Part shown: in pieces, positions 8,003 through 16,572 of the stretch
Numbering within the stretch: position 1 is the first letter of the stretch
Layout: every line of letters starts with the position of its first letter
Source: Chloroflexota bacterium
GTDB lineage: Bacteria; Chloroflexota; UBA6077; CF-72
Length of the DNA stretch: 64,000 nucleotides
Assembly: GCA_019247515.1 (NCBI GenBank)
Contig: JAFAOS010000529.1
Span: 1-64,000, forward strand
Direction of reading: 5' to 3'
Notes under the pieces: model-generated
Database searches by the model: none
The model's input: the letters and a program-made list of their open reading frames with translations, nothing else
What the model was told of the DNA's origin: nothing
Made by a program: the position numbers and the translations under genes

Positions 8003-9667
8003 ATGCCGCGAGTACAAGCGCCATTGGTGGCGGCGGGCGCACCATCGCGTGCTGCACCGCAACACGGGCCCGCCACCCAGGTGCTCATCGTCGGCGCAGG
8101 ACCGGTTGGGCTGACCCTGGCGCTCGACCTCGGCCAGCGCGGCGTGCGCTGCACCCTCGTCGAGCGCAATCCGACCTCGATTCAGTTACCCAAGATGGAG
8201 CGCTGCAACGGCCGCACGATGGAGATCTACCGTCGTCTGGGAATTGCCGAGACCGTGCGTGCGGCGGGCCTGCCGCGCGAAGCGCCGATGGACGTATTTC
8301 TCACAACTTCGCTTGCCGACCCGCCGCTGGTCCACCTGCCGTACCCATCAGTTGCGGACGCCAGAGCCGACATCGCGGCTCATAATGACGGCACGCGGTT
8401 GCTGGAGCCGTACCAGCTCATCTCGCAGTACACACTCGAGCCACTGCTGCGGTCGCTCGTCGAAAGACTGCCGAGCGTGGACGTGAGATTCGGATGTGAA
8501 TTGCTGGCGTATACCCAGAATTCTGACGGTGTGGTCGCCTCGATCGACTCGGGCAAGGGCCCGACCACGCTGCAAGCGAGTTATCTCGTCGGCTGCGACG
8601 GCGGCTCCAGCACCGTCCGCAAGCAGGCCGGTATTCAGCTCCACGGCCGCGGCGGGATCCGCACGCTGCGCCAGGCGCTGTTTTATTGCCCCGACCTCTA
8701 CGAGCGTCTCCCGTTCGGCAAGGGCCGCCACTACCACATCGCCAGGCCGCCGTTGTTCCCCTTCATCATCCTGCAGGACAGCACCCGTCACTGGACCCTG
8801 CACGCGGCGGCCGCCAGCGACGCCGAGCTGGCGCGGATTTTCGCCGCCAGCCTGGGGATGCCACTCCCGTTCGACGTGCTGTCTGTCAATGAATGGACAC
8901 AGCACCTGCTGTGCGCCGACCGCTACCGGGATGGACGCGCGTTCATCGCCGGCGACGCGGCCCACCTGGTAATCCCCACCGGCGGACTGGGCATGAATAC
9001 CGGCGTCGGCGACGCGGTCGACCTGGCCTGGAAACTGGCTGGCACCCTCGCCGGGTGGGGCGGACCTGGCTTGCTGGAGTCCTACGAACCGGAGCGCCGG
9101 CCAATTGGACTCCGCAATATCAAGGCCTCCGGAGCCGCGATGGCCGGCCGCGACTCGTGGCGCGCGGCGCGTGGCGCGGAGATGGCGCGTCTGTTCGACG
9201 CCGAGCAGCGCAAGGTGACGGAGATCCAGGGGATCGAAGCCGGCTACCAGTACGTCGATTCGCCCATCATCTGGCCCGAAGACGGCGAGCGACCGGACCC
9301 TGACGCCGCCCGATACACGCCGACTACGTGGCCCGGGGCGCGACTGCCGCACGTCTGGTTAGAGGATGGAACCGCGCTGCACGACCGGCTCGGAGTGGGG
9401 TACACGCTGCTGCGGCTCGGCGGCACGAGCGACACCTGGGGTTTGGAAAATGCAGTCCGCCAGACCGGTGCGCCGCTGGACGTGCTCGAGATCGGCGACC
9501 GCGCGGCGCGCGAAGTGTACGGATGCGACCTGGTGCTTGTGCGTCCGGACCTCCACGTCGCCTGGCGGGGCAATTCCGCGCCGGCGGAGGCGGAGGCAAT
9601 CGCCAGTCGAGTCACCGGTTGGGAGGGGCATCGACCACCTCTCCCACGCGGAGAGGGAGAAGCCTAA
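8003..9667 (+). CDS. FAD-dependent aromatic monooxygenase (MhpA / PHBH fold)
   Basis: A 554-aa class A flavoprotein monooxygenase. The FAD Rossmann motif is 'VLIVGAGPVGLTLALDLGQR' near residues 27-46; 'LVGCDGGSSTVRKQAG' is the DG motif, and 'RAFIAGDAAHLVIPTGGLGM' the second FAD-binding GD motif. The C-terminal 130 residues ('LGVGYTLLRLGG', 'DLVLVRPDLHVAWRG') match the thioredoxin-like dimerisation domain of phenol and 3-(3-hydroxyphenyl)propionate hydroxylases. Expected reaction: NAD(P)H- and O2-dependent ring hydroxylation of a phenolic compound. The N-terminus has about 25 extra residues before the FAD motif. The last residues (PPLPRGEGEA) are encoded by a family C repeat, so the natural C-terminus was probably altered by repeat insertion. 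Confidence 0.9.
   Translation: MPRVQAPLVAAGAPSRAAPQHGPATQVLIVGAGPVGLTLALDLGQRGVRCTLVERNPTSIQLPKMERCNGRTMEIYRRLGIAETVRAAGLPREAPMDVFLTTSLADPPLVHLPYPSVADARADIAAHNDGTRLLEPYQLISQYTLEPLLRSLVERLPSVDVRFGCELLAYTQNSDGVVASIDSGKGPTTLQASYLVGCDGGSSTVRKQAGIQLHGRGGIRTLRQALFYCPDLYERLPFGKGRHYHIARPPLFPFIILQDSTRHWTLHAAAASDAELARIFAASLGMPLPFDVLSVNEWTQHLLCADRYRDGRAFIAGDAAHLVIPTGGLGMNTGVGDAVDLAWKLAGTLAGWGGPGLLESYEPERRPIGLRNIKASGAAMAGRDSWRAARGAEMARLFDAEQRKVTEIQGIEAGYQYVDSPIIWPEDGERPDPDAARYTPTTWPGARLPHVWLEDGTALHDRLGVGYTLLRLGGTSDTWGLENAVRQTGAPLDVLEIGDRAAREVYGCDLVLVRPDLHVAWRGNSAPAEAEAIASRVTGWEGHRPPLPRGEGEA
9638..9657. terminator. Family C hairpin at a convergent junction
   Basis: CCTCTCC (9638-9644) pairs with GGAGAGG (9650-9656). 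It lies inside the last codons of the monooxygenase and 17 bp from the stop of the convergent LysM gene, so it may serve as a bidirectional terminator (inference). Confidence 0.5.
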
Positions 9668-9673
9668 TTTAAT

Positions 9674-10273
9674 TTAAGAATCCGGTGGTTTGCCGGTTGG
9701 AATGAACAGCCGGAGTCCGGCGACAATGTGATCTGGGTCCGCCAGCGCATTGGCGGTCACCACCGCGGTCACATCCACGTTGTATTCCAGGGCAATGGAG
9801 CGGAGTGTCTCCCCCGGCGCCACGATGTGCAGGACTCCGTCGGTACTCGGAATCTCCAGCTCTGAACCCGGCTGGAGCAGATCAGGATCATCCAGCTCGT
9901 TGACCGACGCGAGCGTCGCCGGACTCAACCCTGCCCGAGCGGCGATCGACTCCAGGCTATCCCCCGCTTGCACCACGTAGCGGCGTCGCGCGGCCTGTGG
10001 GGCCGTCGTCGCCGCGGGCCGCGCCGCCGAGGTGGCGTTGGCCTGGCTTCTGACGGCCCCGGCGGCCGCCGCCGACGTTCCGACGGCCGCTGGACGAGGC
10101 GCCGGCACGCCACCTACCCCACTCGTGCCGACAATTCGGAACAGGATGCCGACGACCGCGACGACCAGGACCAGGCTGCCGAGCAGCAGCCAGTTCGATC
10201 CTGGCCCCCGACCACGCCCATGCGCGCTGCGCTCGGCGAGCACCTGGCTGAGCAGCCGCTCATTACCGTCCAT
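9674..10273 (-). CDS. Membrane-anchored protein with two LysM domains
   Basis: About 199 aa from ATG 10273; the ORF track start (TTG 10315) adds 14 residues with no extra support. One membrane anchor near the N-terminus ('WLLLGSLVLVVAVVGILFRI') is followed by a low-complexity Ala/Pro linker, then two LysM modules: 'RYVVQAGDSLESIAARAGLS...LLQPGSELEIP' and 'LHIVAPGETLRSIALEYNVD...IVAGLRLFIP'. LysM domains bind N-acetylglucosamine-containing glycans such as peptidoglycan, so the protein probably tethers the membrane to the wall. No catalytic domain is attached. It ends 6 bp from the convergent monooxygenase. Confidence 0.88.
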   Translation of the reverse strand: MDGNERLLSQVLAERSAHGRGRGPGSNWLLLGSLVLVVAVVGILFRIVGTSGVGGVPAPRPAAVGTSAAAAGAVRSQANATSAARPAATTAPQAARRRYVVQAGDSLESIAARAGLSPATLASVNELDDPDLLQPGSELEIPSTDGVLHIVAPGETLRSIALEYNVDVTAVVTANALADPDHIVAGLRLFIPTGKPPDS

Positions 10274-10354
10274 GCCGTCGGCGTCAATCGTAGACCAAGT
10301 GCGTGCCGCGTCCAAGGCTTGAGCAGGAGCCTGGACGGGCCGCCGCTCAACTGC

Positions 10355-10984
10355 TCAAGGGCTCGGGCAATCGGCGCGGGTCGACGACCCGAGCTGGATA
10401 TCGGCCACCTGCCAGTCAACGCCTGGCTTCTGCAGGATGTAGGTCTGCTCGCTGGTCTCGATCAGGCAACGGGCGCGATGATCGTCGGCGCCGCGCTCGT
10501 CGTAGGTCCAGCGTTCGCGCGTCTGCACCTGCGCCTCGTCCGGTCCAGGGCTCGTGGTGGTGACCACGTTCAGGTCGTAGCCTGAATCATCGGCCAGGTG
10601 CAGCCCGCCCGACAGCAGGTGTTCGACCTCGGGGCGCACCACGCTGAGCGCGGATGGCCCGAACGCGTCGCTCAGCGCTCGCAAGCGCTGATCGGTCGGT
10701 TCGCGTTCGGCGGCGAGCACCAGGCTCAAGCTGCGATCGACCGCGGCCGCGGGGCTGCTGGTGTACGCCAGCGCGGTGGCCGTCGCCGCCTGCATCTCGG
10801 CCTGCGCGGTGACCGCGGCTTCGGCGGTCGCCGCGCGGGCCTCGGCCTGGCCGACCCGCGCCTCGCTGACCTGCAAGGCCTGATCGCGCTGATTTGCCCA
10901 GAGCACGACCGCGACCAGCAACAGCAGCGCGATCAGCGTCATCCAGGCGGGAACGACAGTGGACATTGCCATAGACGGCCCCAT
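10355..10984 (-). CDS. Single-pass membrane protein with coiled coil, unknown function
   Basis: I do not recognise the family. From ATG 10984 (GGGGGAT 6 nt upstream) it encodes 209 aa: a short N-terminus, one membrane helix ('PAWMTLIALLLLVAVVLWAN'), an Ala/Glu-rich coiled coil ('SEARVGQAEARAATAEAAV'), then a soluble domain of about 120 residues with several Trp and two Cys ('TRERWTYDERGADDHRARC', 'TYILQKPGVDWQVADIQLG'). The final domain resembles a SnoaL / nuclear-transport-factor-like fold in its pattern (inference, weak). The ORF-track start at 11449 is the shadow of the NAT gene. It lies 31 bp downstream of the NAT gene in the same direction and may be the fourth gene of that operon. Confidence 0.7.
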   Translation of the reverse strand: MGPSMAMSTVVPAWMTLIALLLLVAVVLWANQRDQALQVSEARVGQAEARAATAEAAVTAQAEMQAATATALAYTSSPAAAVDRSLSLVLAAEREPTDQRLRALSDAFGPSALSVVRPEVEHLLSGGLHLADDSGYDLNVVTTTSPGPDEAQVQTRERWTYDERGADDHRARCLIETSEQTYILQKPGVDWQVADIQLGSSTRADCPSP

Positions 10985-11015
10985 TGTGCATCCCCCGAGG
11001 CATGCGAGCGAAGAG

Positions 11016-11810
11016 CTAGCGAGCCGCGAGGACGTTTCTGGCGCGCTGGATGGGCAATGCCGGCACGTGGAACACGTCCGCGGCGAGCCGCGCGTACTCG
11101 TCTGAGTCGGCGATGCGCGTGACTGACTTGCCGTCAGGCGTGAAGTGGCGCAGCTCATCATCGCGCAGTGACCAGACTTCCTCGGCGTCGCAGCGGGTGA
11201 GCACGAGGTTGTCCACGACCCAGCTCTGGCCCACGGTGTGGTGGTGCTGATAGGCGGCCTCGCGAATGCTGACGTCTGCCTCGCGCAGGTCGTATCTGCA
11301 GAACGGCACCCAGGCGTCGTCGATCCAGCGGTCCTGGATCCAGTCATCGGAATCCGGGTCCGGACCGAACCGATACGCGAGACCGGCGTAGCGGACCTCA
11401 CTCTGACCATCGAGTGGAATCGGATCCAGAAATGGTGCGCCATTCCCAACGTCGACCAGGTAGCGGGACCCCTCGAGGTCCACGATCAGCGCCTGGTGTG
11501 AGCCTGGCCAACTGATCTGGGCATTGATGGGTCGGGCTTGAAACCCGAAGGAGCGGAGGACGCGAAGGAACGTCGCGACCACTTCGAAGCAGACGCCACC
11601 ACCGCGCCGGTCGACCCATGCTTGCAGGAGCGCGTCGGTGTCGAGGCCGGGCACCGGGCCGAACGGATGCGCGGCGCGGCGCAAGATCGAGGTGATGCTT
11701 TCGAACGGGACGGTGCGGACCTGGGCGCGCGTCAGCTGCCCGAGCCCTTCCAGCGTCACCGGAGGTTGTCCCTTGAAACCAGGTCTGAGAAGATTCAGGT
11801 ACGCCTGCAC
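11016..11810 (-). CDS. Arylamine N-acetyltransferase (NAT)
   Basis: The Cys-His-Asp triad is visible: RGGGVCFE (Cys about 74), 'PGSHQALIVDL' (His about 105) and 'YLVDVGNGAPF' (Asp about 120), with the family's 'VRTVPFESI' segment at 31-39. NATs transfer an acetyl group from acetyl-CoA to arylamines, arylhydrazines or related substrates in the cytosol. I place the start at GTG 11810 (VQAYLNLLRPG, about 264 aa) because family members begin a few residues before the AYL motif. GTG at 11858 or 11861, overlapping the stop of the FUSC gene, is a good alternative that would couple translation. Third gene of the PTPS-FUSC-NAT operon. Confidence 0.88.
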   Translation of the reverse strand: MQAYLNLLRPGFKGQPPVTLEGLGQLTRAQVRTVPFESITSILRRAAHPFGPVPGLDTDALLQAWVDRRGGGVCFEVVATFLRVLRSFGFQARPINAQISWPGSHQALIVDLEGSRYLVDVGNGAPFLDPIPLDGQSEVRYAGLAYRFGPDPDSDDWIQDRWIDDAWVPFCRYDLREADVSIREAAYQHHHTVGQSWVVDNLVLTRCDAEEVWSLRDDELRHFTPDGKSVTRIADSDEYARLAADVFHVPALPIQRARNVLAAR

Positions 11811-11848
11811 GCGATCACTGTAGCGGCTTTCTAGCGGCGACGGAGCGA

Positions 11849-14074
11849 CTAACGCCACCACGGCATTCGGCTGGCGGCGAGTGTCTCGGCCACTGGAGTC
11901 TCCAGATCGTGGAGCAGGCTCTCCAGCTGGCCAATCCAATCGGCGCTGGAGGCCAGCCCGATGGCCGAGCGCAGCGCCTCCGGCGAGGCCGCTGTCGCCG
12001 CGGCTGACAGACCGGCGAGCGCGGCATTGCGCAGCTCCATCGACGCGTCGTCGGGCTCCGTCACCCGCAACGCCCGGCCACTCCGAATCTCCGCGGCCAT
12101 CCGCACGATGCTGTCCACCGCGTCCCCCGCAACTCTCCCCACAACATGGGCCGGAGGTCCCGCTTCCGCGGCCCTGTAGTCGCGCGCCGTCAGCGAGTCG
12201 ATCACTTCGCCGATCAGTCGGAAGTGCTTGCCACCGCTCAGCAGTGTCGCCCACACTTCAATGGCAGGCGACTGCCGACCTCGCTCGTGGAGAAAAAGCT
12301 CGAAAACCTCCTGTGCGCGGATCGCTTGTGTGTGCGCCAGGTCGTGCGCATCCTCAGCCGCACCGTCGTCGGAATCTGCGCTGTTGTCCACCAGCATCTG
12401 CCGGAAGCTGAAGGACAGTGAGCCCGCTCCCGCGTCATAGAGCGAGGCGACCGCGTCGCGGAGCTGACCCCGCGCACCCCGCGGCCACAGCATCAGCGCC
12501 ACCAGAGCGCTGATCCCGACGCCCAGCGCCGCGTTTTGTAAGCGTACGAACCCGATCTGCCAATCCGCCGGAGCCAGAATGTTGAAGATCACCACCACCA
12601 GCATGCTGAATGCCGCCTGTCCGACCACGAAGTGGACCGCCGCGGGCGTGTACGCAGCCAGAAAAACGAGAATTGGCAGCACAATCCAGAGCACCCACGG
12701 TTCGCTGCCCGTCACTCCGACGAATGGCATCGCGATCAGCACACCCACGGCGGTGCCACTGACCGCCTGGAGCGCGGTCCGGCCGGTAGCAGACGCGTTG
12801 CTGCGCAGCGCGGAGAGCGTGCCGAGCACCACCCAGAACGCAAACGAGAGTCCCAGCAAGCCAGTCACCAGCACAGCCAGGGTCACCGCCAGCGACGTCC
12901 GCAACGTGTTGCGCAGCGCGATGGACGCCGGCGTCAGCTCTTCCCAGAACGTGCTCCAGACGCCGCGACGGGTGGCGACCTGATCCGGTCCGGTTGGCGG
13001 TAAACCGGCCACCACCTCCGCATTCTGCGCAATGCTCAGCACCATGAACGACATCCGCCGCATCGGATACGAAGCTGAGAGTCCATCGAGCACGGACTCC
13101 GGCGTCGCGCCCGCCTGCAGTTGCTCCGCCGCCCAGCGGTCCAGGGCGGTGCGATGCGCGTCGCGGGCCGCGACCAGAGGCTCGATGTCGTGGGCGTCAC
13201 CGCCACCCTCCAGCAGGTCGGCGCTGGCGTGCAATGCGCGAACAACCGCTGCTTGCAGCACGCGCTCGTCGTCCACCACGACGGTGGACTCCACCGCCGT
13301 CGCGGACTCCGCGAAGGTGAGGGCTCGGCTCAACTCCGGTGCCAGCTCCGCCAGCGCGCGGTCACGCCGCGTAGCGCCGGACGGGCGCCGCTGCGCGACG
13401 ACGAATCCGCGCTGCAACACGGCCAATTGCTGACGCGCGGCGGACTCCAGGCGCGGAGTCGCCTGGTTGGGGGCGGCAATGGTGTCGGCGACCGCGCGGA
13501 TTACCGACGCCGCGGTGGCCCGCAGCGCCACGTGACCCGAACGCGGCCAGAGCAGCCAGGCCGCCAGCACCGCCGCGATGCCGGCGGTGGACCAGCCCGC
13601 GATGCGCGTCGGCAGCGCGTCGATACCGGCCGGGCTGGTGACGGACAGGACGACTGCCAGCAGGAGTGCCATCTGCGCGCTCAGGTAATAGCCGCCGAGT
13701 ATCCCCAGGCCGGCGACGCCAAATGCGACCACCGCCGCGACGCCGACCGCGAGCGGCAAGCTGACGGAGGCCAGCGTCCCGATCACGATCAGAACGATGC
13801 CAGCCAACGCCGTCAACACGTAGGCGAGCAGACGATCGCGTGTCTTGCCGCCGAAATCGGCGAAGACCAGGAGCGCCATCGCGCCAAAGACCAGGAATGT
13901 TGAAAACGCGCGCCCGAGATCCATGATCGTCGCGAACCCGAGCAGCGACGGCACGACGACGCCCGCGCGCAAACCGCGGCGCAGGCTGGCGTAGCCCGGA
14001 TCGTGCACCGATTCGAGCAGAAGGCCCGGCGCGTGCGTGAGCCAGTGCCAGCGGCGGCTTTCAGCCAGGGTCAC
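11849..14074 (-). CDS. FUSC family membrane protein (aromatic acid exporter-like)
   Basis: About 741 aa. I start at GTG 14074, whose GTGA overlaps the stop of the PTPS-like gene; the ORF-track start at 14629 reads through that gene in another frame. Architecture is the two-half FUSC layout: an N-terminal cluster of about six helices ('LDLGRAFSTFLVFGAMALLV' to 'AGIAAVLAAWLLWPRSG'), a soluble helical region, a second cluster ('RNTLRTSLAVTLAVLVTGLL' to 'VALMLWPRGARGQLRDA') and a soluble C-terminal tail. Relatives include YccS/AaeB and plant ALMT-like proteins that move aromatic carboxylates. Lying between a pterin-like enzyme and an arylamine acetyltransferase, it may export a pterin or aryl compound (inference). 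Confidence 0.85.
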   Translation of the reverse strand: MTLAESRRWHWLTHAPGLLLESVHDPGYASLRRGLRAGVVVPSLLGFATIMDLGRAFSTFLVFGAMALLVFADFGGKTRDRLLAYVLTALAGIVLIVIGTLASVSLPLAVGVAAVVAFGVAGLGILGGYYLSAQMALLLAVVLSVTSPAGIDALPTRIAGWSTAGIAAVLAAWLLWPRSGHVALRATAASVIRAVADTIAAPNQATPRLESAARQQLAVLQRGFVVAQRRPSGATRRDRALAELAPELSRALTFAESATAVESTVVVDDERVLQAAVVRALHASADLLEGGGDAHDIEPLVAARDAHRTALDRWAAEQLQAGATPESVLDGLSASYPMRRMSFMVLSIAQNAEVVAGLPPTGPDQVATRRGVWSTFWEELTPASIALRNTLRTSLAVTLAVLVTGLLGLSFAFWVVLGTLSALRSNASATGRTALQAVSGTAVGVLIAMPFVGVTGSEPWVLWIVLPILVFLAAYTPAAVHFVVGQAAFSMLVVVIFNILAPADWQIGFVRLQNAALGVGISALVALMLWPRGARGQLRDAVASLYDAGAGSLSFSFRQMLVDNSADSDDGAAEDAHDLAHTQAIRAQEVFELFLHERGRQSPAIEVWATLLSGGKHFRLIGEVIDSLTARDYRAAEAGPPAHVVGRVAGDAVDSIVRMAAEIRSGRALRVTEPDDASMELRNAALAGLSAAATAASPEALRSAIGLASSADWIGQLESLLHDLETPVAETLAASRMPWWR

Positions 14075-14454
14075 GGATTGAATGTCTGGTGATACGCCGC
14101 CGACGCGCGCTCGTTCTCCCAGAGCCGCACGCCGATACTTGACAGATTCGGGGCTGCGAGCTCGTCCGCGAGCCGCCGGCACACGATCCGCGCGAAATGC
14201 TCGAGACTCGGGTTCAGCCCGCCGAACTCCGGCAGGTCGTTGAGTAACCGATCGGCGTAGCTGGCACGCAGGTCGGCGAGGGCGCCTTCCACCTTGACGA
14301 TGTCGACCAGATAGCCGTGCTCGTCCAGGGTCGGTCCATCGAGCCGAACCTCGAGGACGTAATGGTGCGAGTTGCGCTGGTTTTCGGGTCCCCAGTCGCC
14401 ACCAAACAAAAAATGCTGGGCGATAAAGTCGGTGCGGAGAATGACGGAGTACAT
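14071..14454 (-). CDS. 6-pyruvoyl-tetrahydropterin synthase-like protein, variant active site
   Basis: A 127-aa protein of the 6-PTPS / QueD family (T-fold): 'DFIAQHFLFGGDWGPENQ', 'HHYVLEVRLDGPTLDEHGYL', 'VDIVKVEGAL', 'LNDLPEFGGLNPSLEHFARI' and 'VRLWENERASAAY' follow the family's conserved order. The catalytic Cys expected before the HGHNY zinc motif is absent (sequence ENQRNSHHY), the first His of that motif is Asn, and the DH of the usual LDHxxLND is ADR. It is therefore either a divergent synthase or a non-canonical pterin binder. First gene of the operon; its start is 41 bp from the divergent GT-C gene and its stop overlaps the FUSC start by 4 nt. Confidence 0.82.
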   Translation of the reverse strand: MYSVILRTDFIAQHFLFGGDWGPENQRNSHHYVLEVRLDGPTLDEHGYLVDIVKVEGALADLRASYADRLLNDLPEFGGLNPSLEHFARIVCRRLADELAAPNLSSIGVRLWENERASAAYHQTFNP

Positions 14455-14495
14455 CTCGGCGATCTTCCGAATGGTAACTTACTATCCTCTGATAC

Positions 14496-16064
14496 GTGTG
14501 GCGTCGCGGTATTGCGGTGCAGTTGGGTGCACTGGTCGCCATCGGATTGAGCCTGCGCGTGTGGGTCCTGCTGGGCACGCAACGCCTCAGCGCCGACGAG
14601 GCCATCCCCGGCTTGATGGCGCGCCACATCTTCTACGCGCACGAGCTACCGGTCTTTTACTGGGGGCAGACGTACTTTGGCGCCCTCGAATCCTATCTGC
14701 TGGCGGCCCTCTTCGGCGTGCTGGGCTTCCATCCCTGGCTCGTTTTCGCTCCAGCGACGCTGGCGTCGGTGGCCCTCATCCCACTGACGTGGATGTTGGC
14801 CGAGTACCTGGGACCGTCGCCGGCCGGCCTGATTGCCGCGGTGCCAGTCGCGATCACTCCACCTGTCCTGGGCAGACTCCTCGTCAACGCGGGCGGTGGT
14901 TTCGCACTCGGATTTGCGCTGCAGTTGACAACCCTGCTGCTGGTCATGCGCAGCATGCGCGCGTCCTCACCGCGGTTCGGCACACTTGCGCTGGCCGGAC
15001 TCGCGGGCGGCGCGGCTGCCTGGGTGTGGCAGCCAGCCATGCTCACTCTGCCCCTGCTGTTGATCGTTCCGTTCGCGTCAGTACACCAGTTTCGCAGTAC
15101 CCGAGGTCTGGCGTGCGTGACGCCGGTGTTGGTTGGGTTGCTCCCAATGCTGGTGTACAACGCCGCCTCCGACTGGCCGACGGCGACCGCGCTACTCCGC
15201 AAGTTCGACCAGCAGTCACTACCGGTCGCCGGGCTGTTGGCCCAGATCCAGCAGTTCACTTCGACGACCCTCGTCGCCCTGGGCGGAGGCGACGAGTCTT
15301 TCGGTGGCTCCAATCCAGCGGAGTCCGTGGTCCTCGCGGCGGTGCTGATTGTCGGTCCCGTGCTGATGACGTGGCACGCGTGGCGACGCCCGTGCAGCGT
15401 GTCGCGACAACGGGTGACCTCGATGGCCGTCCTGGTGGTGGCCACCACGGTCGGACTCGTGGTGGCGCACGGCGGTGCTCGTTACCTGGTGGGGGTGTTC
15501 CTCGCCGCGGCGGCGCTGAGTGGCGCGACGTGGGGCCTGCTCGTCCAGCGCGCGCCGCGAGCAGGTCACGCGCTCGTCTCGGTGTGGCTGGTGGCATGCG
15601 TGATCCCCAACTTGGCGGGTTACGCCAACCTCCGGGTTGTCATGCCGCCCGACCACCTGTCGGGGCTGGATGAGACGCACGCGGCGCTGGAAGCGCTCGA
15701 GCAACGCGGTCTTACAACCGGCTATGCAGATTACTGGACCGCGTATCCAATCACCTACGTTTCGGGCGAGCAGGTCATCGCGGCCCCCTCGCTGCCACCC
15801 CTGTATTCGGGTCGCCTCGATCGATACCCCGCGTACACCGCTCAGGTCGACGCGGTGGCCGACGCGCGGCGTCTGTTCCTGCTCGTGGATGCGCGCTGCG
15901 CGGCGCAGGCCTACCTGGACTCACTGACATCCGAAGGTGCCACCTACCGGGCAGATCCCGTGGCGCGCTGGGTGTTGATCTGGGATATCCAGCCGCCGCG
16001 TGGCGACGAGGGCGGTGTCCTTGCCGCCGTGCGCGCGGCGATAAGTTCGCAGCAAACGTGCTGA
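14496..16064 (+). CDS. GT-C fold membrane glycosyltransferase-like protein
   Basis: A 522-aa protein with about 10-12 hydrophobic segments. The N-terminus matches the GT-C / PMT-like pattern: TM1 'LVAIGLSLRVWVLLGTQ' then a periplasmic acidic motif 'LSADEAIPGLMARHI' where the Asp-Glu pair is the expected catalytic or metal site, then 'FYWGQTYFGALESYLLAALF'. A soluble extracytoplasmic C-terminal domain of about 150 residues follows the last helix ('DYWTAYPITYVSGEQVIAAP'). Family members transfer sugars from polyprenyl-phosphate donors outside the membrane; acceptor unknown. Start is GTG 14496. Nearby upstream ACTATCCTCTGATAC could hold a -10 (weak). Confidence 0.78.
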   Translation: MWRRGIAVQLGALVAIGLSLRVWVLLGTQRLSADEAIPGLMARHIFYAHELPVFYWGQTYFGALESYLLAALFGVLGFHPWLVFAPATLASVALIPLTWMLAEYLGPSPAGLIAAVPVAITPPVLGRLLVNAGGGFALGFALQLTTLLLVMRSMRASSPRFGTLALAGLAGGAAAWVWQPAMLTLPLLLIVPFASVHQFRSTRGLACVTPVLVGLLPMLVYNAASDWPTATALLRKFDQQSLPVAGLLAQIQQFTSTTLVALGGGDESFGGSNPAESVVLAAVLIVGPVLMTWHAWRRPCSVSRQRVTSMAVLVVATTVGLVVAHGGARYLVGVFLAAAALSGATWGLLVQRAPRAGHALVSVWLVACVIPNLAGYANLRVVMPPDHLSGLDETHAALEALEQRGLTTGYADYWTAYPITYVSGEQVIAAPSLPPLYSGRLDRYPAYTAQVDAVADARRLFLLVDARCAAQAYLDSLTSEGATYRADPVARWVLIWDIQPPRGDEGGVLAAVRAAISSQQTC

Positions 16065-16084
16065 ATTCGGGGCATCATACGGGC

Positions 16085-16513
16085 ATGCCACTTTCCGACT
16101 CCCTGATCACTCCTCAGCTCGAGCAGCTGTTGAAGGAGCCGTCGTATGCCCAGATTGCGACGCTCATGCCCGACGGCTCGCCACAAGTGACACAGGTCTG
16201 GGTCGACACGGATGGCACCTACGTCATTGTCAACAGCGTCGCCACCCATCAGAAGGTGAGAAACATCCGACGCGATCCGCGGGTTGCGATCAACGTCCAC
16301 GATCCGTCGAAACCGTTTCGGGTGGCCAACATCCGCGGCCGGGTAGTGGAGATCACCGTCGACGGCGCGGACCAGCACATTGACCAGCTTGCCAGGAAGT
16401 ACATGGGCGCCGACGCGTACCCGTTTCGCAGGCCGGGCCAGCAGCGGGTGGTGCTGAAGATCCGCCCGCAGACGATCCATTCGATGGGCCTCGACGGCGA
16501 CAGAACCATTTGA
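16085..16513 (+). CDS. PPOX-class (probably F420-dependent) oxidoreductase
   Basis: About 142 aa with a split-barrel flavin-binding fold: 'SYAQIATLMPDGSPQVTQVW' is the typical N-terminal strand pair of the PPOX class TIGR03618-like proteins, followed by 'TYVIVNSVATHQKVRNIRRD', 'VAINVHDPSKPFRVANIRGR' and 'QQRVVLKIRPQTIHSMG'. Members reduce or oxidise small substrates with F420 or FMN. I start at ATG 16085 (MPLSDSLITP); the ORF track adds nine residues read from the leader. Lies 20 bp after the GT-C gene in the same direction. Confidence 0.87.
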   Translation: MPLSDSLITPQLEQLLKEPSYAQIATLMPDGSPQVTQVWVDTDGTYVIVNSVATHQKVRNIRRDPRVAINVHDPSKPFRVANIRGRVVEITVDGADQHIDQLARKYMGADAYPFRRPGQQRVVLKIRPQTIHSMGLDGDRTI

Positions 16514-16572
16514 TTCGTGCTGCAAATGAGTTCCAATTGCCGCTCAGCCGGAACACGCGATATTGTGTGCCG

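Noticed and set aside
11016-12254. 412-aa reading of the NAT frame
   Set aside because: Residues before the NAT core are the shadow of the FUSC gene; the true gene begins near 11810-11861.
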